The notes below the pieces were generated by a model. It searched no databases. It worked only from the letters and a program-made list of their open reading frames with translations, and was not told the origin of the DNA. From positions 620,001 through 684,000 of the forward strand of contig NZ_CP072359.1 in assembly GCF_018128065.1 (NCBI RefSeq): DNA of 64,000 bases. The letters run 5' to 3'. This document shows positions 56,755 through 64,000 of this stretch, piece by piece. A program made the position numbers and the translations under genes. Origin of the DNA: Prevotella melaninogenica (GTDB lineage: Bacteria; Bacteroidota; Bacteroidia; Bacteroidales; Bacteroidaceae). The first letter of the stretch is position 1. Each line of letters begins with the position of its first letter.

Positions 56755-58767
56755 ATGGCAAAAAAGAAATACGATTTAAAAAAGGATGAACGATATCTAC
56801 GACTATTAGCAACATCGTTCCCAAATATTGCTGACGCTGCAACTGAGATTATAAACCTTGAGGCTATCGCACACCTCCCAAAGGGTACAGAACACTTCCT
56901 TGCCGACATTCATGGTGAGTATCAAGCATTCCAGCACGTGCTTAAAAATGCCTCTGGTAATATCAAAAGAAAGGTTAATGAGCTCTTCGGTGAAAGACTT
57001 AGAAACATCGAAAAGCGAGAGCTTTGTACACTGATATATTATCCAGAACAGAAGTTAGAACTCGTCAAGAAAGAGGAAAAAGATATCAAAGACTGGTATC
57101 ATATCACCATACACCGACTCATTGAGGTATGCCGTGATGTGTCCAGCAAATATACACGCTCAAAGGTTCGGAAGTCTTTGCCCGCTGACTTCTCTTATAT
57201 CATTCAAGAGTTGTTGCACGAACATGCTGACGATAAGGATAAAACCGACTATGTAAGTGCTATTATCAAGACGATTATCTCTACTGGACGGGCTGATGAC
57301 TTCATTATTGCTATCTGTGAGGTAATCCAGCGATTAGTCATCGACCAGCTGCATATCTTAGGTGACGTGTACGACCGTGGACCGGGTGCACACATCGTTA
57401 TGGATACCTTAAAGAACTATCATAACTGGGATATCACATGGGGAAACCATGATATTCTATGGATGGGAGCCTGCGCTGGTAATGATGCTTGTATCTGTAA
57501 TGTTATTCGCATAGCCCTGCGTTATGCCAATATGGCTACTATTGAGGATGGATATGGCATCAACCTTATTCAGTTGGCTACCTTTGCGATGGACGTGTAT
57601 GGTGATGACCCATGCGAGGAGTTTATGCCAAAGGTATCGAAAGACAACCCACTCGATGAGCGGAGCAAGGCACTGACAGCGCAGATGCACAAGGCTATCA
57701 GTATTCTTCAGTTCAAACTCGAATCACAGATGATTAGCCGTCATCCACTTTGGAAGATGGACGACCGCCGTCTGCTTAAAGCAATCGACTATAAAAAAGG
57801 AACGATTGTTGTCGATGGCAAGGAATACAAGATGCGTTCATGCAACTTCCCAACCATTGATCCAAAGAATCCAGAGCAGCTTACAGAGGCTGAGCAGGCA
57901 CTCATCGATCGTCTTCATCAGTCGTTTACTGGCAGTGAGAAGTTGCGTAGTCATATCCGTTCTCTACTCCGCCATGGCTGTATGTATAACGTCTTCAACC
58001 ATAATCTCCTTTATCATGCCTCTATCCCACTCACAAAAGAGGGCAAACTAAAAGAGGTTGAGATTGGTCCTGGTGTGAAGTTGAAGGGTAAGGAGTTGCT
58101 TTATCAGACTGGTATGAAGATTCGTTCTGCCTTCCAGACAAACAACGAACTGCAGACAGAAGAAGAACGTCAAGATGCTATCGACTTCTTCCTCTTCCTA
58201 TGGTGCGGACCTGATAGTCCACTCTTCGACAAAGCAAAGATGGCAACGTTCGAACGCTACTTCATTGCAGACAAGGAAACGCACCATGAAGAGAAAGGTT
58301 ACTATTTCAGTATGCGCGACAATGAAGAGATTGCGGATATGATTTTAGACGAGTTCGATGTGCCACAACCTAACCGTCACATCATCAATGGTCACGTTCC
58401 CGTCCACGTCGCTAAAGGTGAGAACCCAATTAAGGCAAATGGCAAACTGATGGTGATTGATGGCGGTTTCTCACAAGCTTACCACAAGGAAACGGGTATC
58501 GCTGGTTACACCCTCGTCTATCACTCACGTGGTTTCCAGCTCGTACAGCATGAGCCTTTCACATCAACAGAAGATGCTATCAAGCGAGGTACTGACATTG
58601 TTTCAACCATTCAGATTGTTGAGATGAACCAACAGCGGCTGCGTGTTGAGGACACCGACAAGGGTGCAGAACTACGGTTGCAGATTGAAGCACTCAAAGA
58701 ACTTCTCTATGCTTACCGTTGCGGTTTCCTTACTGAACATGAACGTAAAACGCCACCAAAGGCATAA
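56755..58767 (+). CDS. fbp: class III fructose-1,6-bisphosphatase
   Basis: A 670-residue metallophosphatase of the Firmicutes/Bacteroidota class III type, used in gluconeogenesis. Calcineurin-like motifs are visible: HFLADIHGEYQAF (about 43-55), LGDVYDRGPGAH (about 202-213), ITWGNHDILWMG (about 226-237), NGHVPVHVAKG and VIDGGFSQAYH. Length matches the family (about 640-680). It is last in the run of GT genes and ends at a strong terminator. Confidence 0.95.
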   Translation: MAKKKYDLKKDERYLRLLATSFPNIADAATEIINLEAIAHLPKGTEHFLADIHGEYQAFQHVLKNASGNIKRKVNELFGERLRNIEKRELCTLIYYPEQKLELVKKEEKDIKDWYHITIHRLIEVCRDVSSKYTRSKVRKSLPADFSYIIQELLHEHADDKDKTDYVSAIIKTIISTGRADDFIIAICEVIQRLVIDQLHILGDVYDRGPGAHIVMDTLKNYHNWDITWGNHDILWMGACAGNDACICNVIRIALRYANMATIEDGYGINLIQLATFAMDVYGDDPCEEFMPKVSKDNPLDERSKALTAQMHKAISILQFKLESQMISRHPLWKMDDRRLLKAIDYKKGTIVVDGKEYKMRSCNFPTIDPKNPEQLTEAEQALIDRLHQSFTGSEKLRSHIRSLLRHGCMYNVFNHNLLYHASIPLTKEGKLKEVEIGPGVKLKGKELLYQTGMKIRSAFQTNNELQTEEERQDAIDFFLFLWCGPDSPLFDKAKMATFERYFIADKETHHEEKGYYFSMRDNEEIADMILDEFDVPQPNRHIINGHVPVHVAKGENPIKANGKLMVIDGGFSQAYHKETGIAGYTLVYHSRGFQLVQHEPFTSTEDAIKRGTDIVSTIQIVEMNQQRLRVEDTDKGAELRLQIEALKELLYAYRCGFLTEHERKTPPKA

Positions 58768-58774
58768 ACAACAT

Positions 58775-58808
58775 AAAAGGGATGTGTCTATGACACATCC
58801 CTTTTTCG
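58775..58808 (+). terminator. intrinsic terminator after fbp
   Basis: AAAAGGGATGTGTC pairs perfectly with GACACATCCCTTTT around a TAT loop, followed by TTCGTTT. It starts 8 bases after the stop codon. Confidence 0.93.
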
Positions 58809-58832
58809 TTTATAGCACTTGATTTGTAAAGA

Positions 58833-59092
58833 CAATTAGACACTTGGAAATTTGAAGTTGGAAATTTGAAGTTGGAAGTTGGAAGTTTGAGGTTGGAAGA
58901 TTGATTATTAAACTTTGAAATATTATTACAAAACAATCGCTTCAAAAACTTGAAAAACACAGAAAAACGAGCATTTTTATTACACCGGCAAGTATCTTAT
59001 AATCAATTAGTTGTGAAACGGCGTAACAAGAGATGCTCAATTGAACGCTTAAAGGGCGTTAGTAAGAGGCTTAAAGGGCATCTTTTACAAGC
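58833..59092 (+). repeat. direct repeat R1 (about 260 bp)
   Basis: Begins CAATTAGACACTTGGAA, has a TTGGAAGT/TTGGAAATTTGAAG microsatellite, then runs through TTGATTATTAAACTTTGAAA to TTAAAGGGCATCTTTTACAAGC. The part from 58901 on differs from R2 (60931-61183) at only two positions over about 190 bases by eye. Confidence 0.9.
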
Positions 59093-59165
59093 CAATTGGG
59101 CGTCTTTTCAAAGCTAAAAGAGCATCAACGATTTTTCATCTAACGAATTTTCTTTACAGAATCTA
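58905..59165 (+). repeat. composite intergenic repeat, copy 5 (full length)
   Basis: Start box AACTTTGAAATATTATTACA, a spacer, AAAGGGCGTTAGTAAGAGG, TTAAAGGGCATCTTTTACAA, CCAATTGGGCGTCTTTTC, AAAGAGCATCAACG and a TTTTCTTTACAGAAT end. It overlaps R1 and extends beyond it. Confidence 0.8.
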
Positions 59166-59345
59166 AACACTAAACAAGAATAACACATAGAAACAATAGG
59201 GACTTATTACAGTTTTGCTACTATTATCAGGCTTTATAAATAAAATTAATTATCTTTGCCTTGAAAGAAAATTCAGCTTTGACAAAAAAGAACATTCAGT
59301 TTTGATAAATACGAAGATAAGAATTTTTGCTTAATGGTAAATACA

Positions 59346-59503
59346 TGAGTGCAGAATATAAAGAAGTCTTATGTAAAAGTTCTCCAGAAATAAAAGGTTT
59401 AAAATTGAAAGGAGGTGGTTCACAATTTATAACCAATAGCCAAATAAAAGTCAACCGACTCATTCATTTGGAAACTGGAAAAACAATTCAATTTAGTCAC
59501 TGA
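59346..59503 (+). pseudogene. small open frame with an apparent 1-base deletion
   Basis: From ATG 59346 the frame reads MSAEYKEVLCKSSPEIKG and hits TAA at 59400. Adding one base there would join it to LKGGGSQFIT and a further stretch ending at TGA 59501 (about 52 residues), which stops six bases before the next gene's ATG. The end LIHLETGKTIQFSH resembles a 13-residue frame after the next gene. No family recognised. Confidence 0.35.
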
Positions 59504-59508
59504 TATTT

Positions 59509-59754
59509 ATGAAAAAAAATAAAATCAAAAAGGAGTTTCTACACAAACTGGAGTTTTTCTATAGAAATTTGGGTAGCATTTGGTCTGTAGAAGACTTTAC
59601 AAACGATAGAAATGTTCAGAGTCTCTTAAAAGATTATTTATTGGTTCTTGAAGAAAAGGGTATCGTAAAAATTATCGAAGACAACAAGTTTAAAATAACG
59701 AATTTGCCATCGAGTATAATGTCTTGTCAGTCTAATAACAGAACTAAAGAATGA
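59509..59754 (+). CDS. small winged-helix-like protein of unknown function
   Basis: An 81-residue, lysine-rich protein. The segment SIWSVEDFTNDRNVQSLLKD followed by VLEEKGIVKIIEDNKFKIT suggests a small winged-helix fold (two helices and a beta-wing), so a regulator or antitoxin-like role is possible but not shown. The ATG is five bases after the stop of the broken small frame, and its own stop overlaps the ATG of a 13-codon frame (59751-59792, MINLKTGEVINFK). It lies inside the repeat-bracketed cassette. Confidence 0.5.
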   Translation: MKKNKIKKEFLHKLEFFYRNLGSIWSVEDFTNDRNVQSLLKDYLLVLEEKGIVKIIEDNKFKITNLPSSIMSCQSNNRTKE

Positions 59755-59847
59755 TAAACTTGAAAACTGGAGAAGTCATAAACTTTAAATAACACATGAG
59801 TTATGGAACGTACGCACTAAACAAACACCTTTTTTTCTACAAAAAGC

Positions 59848-59878
59848 TTGTATTATCCAATTAATATTTATACTTTTG
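59848..59878 (+). promoter_or_regulatory. promoter of the RNA-Abi cassette
   Basis: TTG (59848-59850), 20-base spacer, TACTTTTG (59871-59878). Both boxes and spacing fit the Bacteroidota consensus. Transcription would start near 59885, at the base of the predicted RNA hairpin. Confidence 0.78.
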
Positions 59879-59884
59879 TATTGC

Positions 59885-59934
59885 TAGAACCCGCCAAGCC
59901 TCTCAACGATGCTCAAATGTGCGGGTCGTTTTTT
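59885..59934 (+). ncRNA. predicted short structured RNA upstream of the Abi_2 gene
   Basis: About 50 bases from the predicted start to a T6 run (59929-59934). ACCCGC (59889-59894) pairs with GCGGGT (59921-59926), enclosing a 26-base loop with two CTCAA words (59902 and 59912). It ends eight bases before the Abi_2 ATG (59942). It could be a stand-alone RNA, an attenuator or a leader. The order promoter, RNA, terminator, HEPN-type toxin resembles type III toxin-antitoxin layouts; function is inferred. Confidence 0.5.
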
Positions 59935-59941
59935 ATACTAT

Positions 59942-60843
59942 ATGTCAAACACAATACCTTTCGGCAAAGGATATACATCACCTCACGACCTCGTTTCTTT
60001 GCTACAATTAAGAGGTCTTTCTATTTCCGATACTTTGAAGGCAGAGCATTACTTAGAGCATATCGGTTATTATCGTCTGTCTGCTTATATGTACCCATTA
60101 CTCAAGATACCAAAAGAAAATCATTTGTACAAGCAAGGTGCAACATTCAGCAAAGTAATGATGCTATATCGATTTGACAAGAAGTTGCGTCTTTTTCTAT
60201 TCAACGAACTTGAAAAAATAGAAGTCGCTATTCGCTGTGCAATTGTCAACATAGGCTGTTCTATTACAGGAAATCCTTTCTGGATGACAGATTCTGCAAA
60301 CTTTGTCAACTTGCCCAAGTTTCATAAAACAATGAACTTGATAAATCAGGAGCTTTACAAATCAAAAGAAGACTTCATCATCCATTTTAAGAAAACATAT
60401 TCTGACCCATACCCACCAGCATGGATTGTTTCAGAGGTACTTCCATTTGGAATCATCACAAACATATACAACAATATCAAGGACAAGAAAATCAAGAAAA
60501 AATCTCCCAATCATTTGGACTACAAATAGCACCTTTCCAATCTTGGTTGACCATTGTAACTCTGACAAGAAATACATGTTGCCACCACTCACGTGTATGG
60601 AACAAGCAAAATACAATCCGTCCGATGTCCCCTAAAAAGATGACCTATCCTTGGATTACACTTCAGACGGATCCTCTTCGTGTATACTATAATATATGTA
60701 TCATCAAGTATTTCTTGGATATCATTTCTCCAAATAATGATATGCTCCAAAAGATGAAGACACTTTTTGCAAATTACCCTGAAATAGATTTGAATGCACT
60801 TGGCTTCCCACAAGAGTGGGAAAGTGAACCACTTTGGAGATAA
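59942..60843 (+). pseudogene. Abi_2 (AbiD/AbiF-type, HEPN) abortive-infection gene, frameshifted
   Basis: Two overlapping frames together give a full Abi_2 protein of about 300 residues. The first (ATG 59942) holds FGKGYTSPHDLVSLLQLRGL, HYLEHIGYYRLSAYMYPL and LYRFDKKLRLFLFNELEKIE, and leaves the family pattern at about 60500. The second frame continues it: SFGLQIAPFQSWLTIVTLT, then RNTCCHHSRVWN (HEPN-like Rx4H), ending at 60843. The shift lies at a run of six A (60497-60502); a seventh A would restore one frame. Family members are thought to be RNA-cleaving HEPN proteins acting in phage defence. It may be a dead gene, a phase-variable one, or a sequencing error. Confidence 0.8.
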
Positions 60844-60861
60844 CTAATATAGTCAAATATT

Positions 60862-60929
60862 ATTGAATGTACACAATGTACAGAATATTTTAATGTACAT
60901 ATTTTTATATCGTGCAAATACACGATTTA
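60862..60929 (-). repeat. hairpin-with-conserved-flank element, copy C
   Basis: On the minus strand: CTAAATCGTGTATTTGCACGAT followed by ATAAAAATATGTACATT, the same opening as copy B but with one stem change (T for C), then diverging TGTACATT words. It lies directly before direct repeat R2. Confidence 0.65.
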
Positions 60930-60930
60930 G

Positions 60931-61183
60931 CAATTAGACACTTGGAAGTTGGAAGTTGGAAGGTTGAGGTTGGAAGTTTGAGGTTGGAAAATTGATTATT
61001 AAACTTTGAAATATTATTACAAAACAATCGCTTCAAAAACTTGAAAAACACAGAAAAACGAGCATTTTTATTACACCGGCAAGTATCTTATAATCAATCA
61101 GTTGTGAAACGGCGTAACAAGAGATGCTCAATTGAACGCTTAAAGGGCGTTAGTAAGAGGCTTAAAGGGCATCTTTTGCAAGC
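60931..61183 (+). repeat. direct repeat R2 (about 253 bp), truncated composite-repeat copy 6
   Basis: Nearly identical to R1, from CAATTAGACACTTGGAAG through AAAGGGCGTTAGTAAGAGG to AAAGGGCATCTTTTGCAAGC. In other copies CAATTGGGCGTCTTTT follows; here the sequence changes to GAAGAAGAACTATTCG, marking a break at about 61183. Confidence 0.9.
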
Positions 61184-61501
61184 GAAGAAGAACTATTCGA
61201 GGAAAGGACATTATAGAGAGGATGAGAGGTAAGTAGATGGAAATGAGAGGAATTTACGCTATATCTCTATGGTTTGCGTATTGAGATAAAGAGCAGAATA
61301 TGTGGATTTATGCAGAAGTTCCGTTACCAAACCGTTAGTCCATTCCTCGAATGGTAACGAAGAGGTAGGAGAAGGTAATCGACAGAAGAGTATTCGGTAA
61401 CTCATTTTTCTGCGATTACGGTTCTTATGCTCTGTACCACAATGTTTTGCGTAGCTGAAAACGCTTCAAAATCAGGTAAGTTTGCCCATAAAAAGAAGCG
61501 T
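61184..61501 (+). other. left end of an integrative element, possible attachment region
   Basis: Sequence from the break in R2 to the first integrase. It holds CGTTACCA/TGGTAACG inverted words (61322-61329 with 61352-61359) around a CCATTC-CTC-GAATGG hairpin, and further GGTAA words (61371-61400), which could be integrase arm-type sites. No gene was seen. Confidence 0.5.
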
Positions 61502-62717
61502 ATGGAAAAAGACAAAATGAAGGTTGTGCTCTACCTGAAAAAGAGCGGATTGGACAAGTCGGGGCAAGCTCCGATCATGGGTCGGATAACCTACGAGCGA
61601 ACTATAGCCCAATTTAGTTGTAAGCTCTCGTGTGATCCCAAGTTGTGGAACGCTCGTGAGAGCAGATTGAATGGCAAGAGCCGTGAAGCAGTGGCAACGA
61701 ATGGCAAGTTGGAACGCTTGCTTCTCTCGGTACAGTCAGCTTATCGAGTCCTTTGCGAGCGAGGAAAAGTCTTTACGGCAACTGATATCAAAGAGCAGTT
61801 CCAAGGAAATATGCAAACTCAAATCACCTTTTTGGAACGATACAACCGAATGGTTGAAGATATGGCACAAAAGGTAGGCATCGAAATAAAGGCAGCGTCT
61901 TTGAATAGTTACTATACTATTCGCAAGCATCTGCAAGCCTTTATAGGGGAGAAGTACCACACGACAGATATTTCTTTCGGACAAATGGAAGAAGATTTCT
62001 TGGAGTGCTTGCAACATTACTCTGTCGGAAAGTTGAGACATTCGCAAGGTTATTATCGTAAGATGGCTTTGGCGGTTAAGAAAGCCTGTCGCTTGGCGTA
62101 TCATGAGGGCTTGACAGAGCGACAACTGTTTGCTCACATACAAGAATAAACAACCTCGTGCATTGGACAGAGCTTCATTGGATAAGTTGCAAGCCTTGAC
62201 CTTTGAGCCGTATGAAGTGGAGTTGGAAACCGCACGCAATCTCTTTCTCTTTTCTTGCTTTACGGGCGTAGCCTATTGTGATATGGTTGTTCTTAATCAA
62301 GAACACCTCTTTACGGACGATGAGGGGGCGTTGTGGTTGAAGTTCCGCAGACAAAAGACCAATATACTTTGCCGTGTGAAGCTCCTATCCGAAGCGGTGC
62401 GTTTGATAGAGCGGTATCAGTCTGAGGAGCGTAGCACGCTCTTTGCTCCCATAGCCTATTCGGCTTACCTTGTTCAGCTCAAAGCTCTGCAACTTCGGGC
62501 GAGTATCTCCATCCCCCTTTCGGCACACGTTGGTCGCCACACCTTTGCGACGTTGATTACTTTGGAACGAGGGGTTCCCATCGAAACGGTGAGCCGAATG
62601 TTGGGGCATAGCAATATCCAAACGACCGAGCGATACGCCCACGTTACCCCGAAGAAGCTCTTCAACGAGTTCGAGCGATTTCTCTCTTTCACCGAAGATT
62701 TACAACTCTCTTTGTGA
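61502..62717 (+). pseudogene. tyrosine recombinase (integrase), frameshifted
   Basis: Two frames together make one Bacteroidota-type integrase of about 400 residues. The first (MEKDKMKVVLYLKKS) holds the N-terminal arm-binding and SAM-like core-binding parts and stops at 62149 (LTERQLFAHIQE). The second continues with PRALDRASLDKLQALTF and the catalytic part: FSCFTGVAYCDMVVL, HVGRHTFAT (HxxR), MLGHSNIQTTERYAHVT with the tyrosine. The shift is at about 62140-62150. The usual first Arg region is GVAYCDM, as in many integrases of this phylum. It starts the element, next to the putative attachment site. Confidence 0.82.
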
Positions 62718-62840
62718 CATTCAAAAATATGCTCTCAAAAGCACCTAAGCTTTTCCGAGAAAGCAATAAAGCTTTTGCCCAAAAGTTTAGGAGCCTTGGG
62801 GCAAAAAGTAATTACCATTTACATAGCACATGAAAAGATT

Positions 62841-64000
62841 ATGCGCAGTACATTCAAAATCTTATTTTATATCAATAAGAACAAGACTAAAGCAGACGGT
62901 ACAACGACAATCCTTTGTCGCATCACCATTGATGGCTCAAACGTGGTAATAACCACAGGCGAAAGCACAATTCCTCACGATTGGAGCGTGAAGCGAGGGG
63001 AAACAACGGACAAGAAGACCAACCAACGCCTGCAAACCTTTCGGGAGGAAATCGAACAAGGGTACAATACCTTGCTCTACAAATATGGAGCAGTGAGTGC
63101 CGAGCTTCTGAAGAACCACCTGCAAGGCATCGGGAGAACTCCAACGACACTTCTTGCCCTTAGTGGGGAAGAACTCAAAGCCCAACGAGAAAGCAAGAGC
63201 GAGGGAACGTATAGCAACAATCGGTATTCCGACAGGCTACTAAACGCCTTTGTGCGAAGTCGTGGCGAGGAAGATATTTCTCTAACGACTCTTACGATAG
63301 GCTTCTTTGATGATTACCGTTTCTATTTGAAGAAAGAGGGCTATGCCCCTGCAACGATAAACAGGCATTTGTGTTGGTTGAGTCGGTTGATGTATCGAGC
63401 CGTCAGTCAGGGGACAATCCGCTTCAATCCGTTTGAGGAGGTGAAGTATGAAGCCGTGGAGCGTAAGCCTCGTTTCCTGAGCAAGGGCGATGTGGCAAAG
63501 CTCTTGGCATTCCCGTTGCAGGAGGAAGGGGCGGAACTGAGCCAAAGAATGTTTCTTTTCTCCGTCTTTACGGGTTTGGCTTTTGCCGACTTGCAGAGCC
63601 TGCGAGCTTCGCAAATCGAAACGAACAGCGAGGGGAAGCGGTATGTCCGCAAGGCAAGACAGAAAACGGAAGTGGAGAGTTTGATACCCCTGCATCCGAT
63701 AGCGGAGCAGATACTTTCACTTTACACGAAAGAGAATAGCAAAGGAGATTACAAGATATTTCCCGATACTGTGAGCAAGGGAAAACTGATTGACTGCCTT
63801 AAAGCCGTAGGCTTGGCGTGTGGCATTCGTACTCCGCTGACCTACCATATCGGGAGGCATTCGTTCGGCACGCTGACGTTGGAAGCAGGCATTCCGATAG
63901 AGAGCATTGCCAAGATGATGAGACATTCATCCATTGCCAGCACGCAAATCTACGCCCAAATCACCGACCAGAAGATTTCCTCGGATATGGAGAGGCTGAT
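62841..64000 (+). CDS. tyrosine recombinase (integrase), C-terminus beyond window
   Basis: Open from ATG 62841 to the window end (386 codons, no stop). N-terminal arm-binding part (MRSTFKILFYINKNKTKADG), core-binding part (about 110-200), catalytic part with FTGLAFADL, KARQKTE, HIGRHSFGTL (HxxR) and MRHSSIASTQIYAQIT carrying the nucleophile tyrosine. This is a Bacteroidota conjugative- or mobilisable-element integrase. It differs from the first integrase and lies 123 bases after it. Base composition is higher in G+C than the neighbouring spacers. Almost all of the catalytic part is present. Confidence 0.92.
   Translation, partial: MRSTFKILFYINKNKTKADGTTTILCRITIDGSNVVITTGESTIPHDWSVKRGETTDKKTNQRLQTFREEIEQGYNTLLYKYGAVSAELLKNHLQGIGRTPTTLLALSGEELKAQRESKSEGTYSNNRYSDRLLNAFVRSRGEEDISLTTLTIGFFDDYRFYLKKEGYAPATINRHLCWLSRLMYRAVSQGTIRFNPFEEVKYEAVERKPRFLSKGDVAKLLAFPLQEEGAELSQRMFLFSVFTGLAFADLQSLRASQIETNSEGKRYVRKARQKTEVESLIPLHPIAEQILSLYTKENSKGDYKIFPDTVSKGKLIDCLKAVGLACGIRTPLTYHIGRHSFGTLTLEAGIPIESIAKMMRHSSIASTQIYAQITDQKISSDMERL

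Larger units (their letters stand above)
58768..59345. other. repeat-filled region between fbp and the accessory cassette
   Basis: Holds the fbp terminator, direct repeat R1 with its heptad microsatellite and composite-repeat copy 5. From 59165 to 59345 it is AT-rich with a TATCTTTG box near 59250 (AATTATCTTTGCC) that may drive the small frames after it. Confidence 0.55.

Noticed and set aside
60497..60503. Programmed -1 frameshift site in Abi_2
   Set aside because: The heptamer AAAAAAT is not in the right phase for a standard -1 slip; loss of one A by slippage or error explains it better.
1..64000. CRISPR array
   Set aside because: Tandem repeats were found (23, 38 and about 10 bp, 12 bp in hsdS) but none has regularly spaced unique spacers, and no cas gene is present.

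Overview
The window is chromosomal DNA of a Bacteroidota bacterium, most likely an oral-type Prevotella. The support is a SusC/SusD polysaccharide-utilisation-type locus, lipoproteins with Bacteroidota-style lipoboxes, BACON, GLPGLI and DUF4954 families, a class III fructose-bisphosphatase, and repeated TAnnTTTG promoter boxes (Bacteroidota sigma-ABfr type), several with a TTG 19-20 bases upstream. No rRNA, tRNA or CRISPR array was seen.

Region 1 (1-12049, minus strand) is one co-directional run: an NHL/IPT surface lipoprotein, SusC, SusD, a DUF1735/DUF4361 lipoprotein, a BACON/discoidin lipoprotein, then an M60 (enhancin-like) metallopeptidase cut by the window edge. This reads as a glycoprotein (mucin-type) capture and proteolysis locus. 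A multidomain GH31 glycosidase with dockerin-like and cohesin-like ends (21154-24948) stands apart but may serve the same substrates. Between them lie a WG-repeat lipoprotein, an unknown secreted protein, a GH18-like/NodB/GT2 three-part fusion enzyme (15185-18586) and an RteC-like small protein.

Region 2 (25177-36000, minus strand) holds pflBA for anaerobic pyruvate cleavage and a type I restriction-modification operon (hsdM, truncated Bro-N gene, hsdS with 12-bp repeats in its spacer, four-helix-bundle gene, hsdR). Region 3 (36173-58767, plus strand) is mostly housekeeping: an MBL-fold hydrolase with a repeat-derived N-terminus, hflX, DUF4954, an M16 protease, class I fumarase, a GLPGLI/outer-membrane barrel pair, ftsE, lysC, lysA, two glycosyltransferase-like genes and fbp.

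Region 4 (58833-64000) is accessory. Two nearly identical direct repeats of about 255 bases bracket a small cassette with its own promoter, a predicted short hairpin RNA with a terminator, and an Abi_2/HEPN gene split by a frameshift in a poly-A tract. The second repeat breaks off exactly where an integrative element seems to begin, and this is followed by two tyrosine recombinase genes, the first frameshifted and the second cut by the window end.

The spacers carry several repeat families: a composite intergenic repeat built on GGGCGTTA and GGGCATCTTTT (six copies), a hairpin family with conserved flanks but different stem bases (three copies), a CTCCCC/GGGGAGG palindrome family, and several microsatellites. 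The best candidates for something new are the RNA-Abi cassette, the composite repeat family and the hairpin family.
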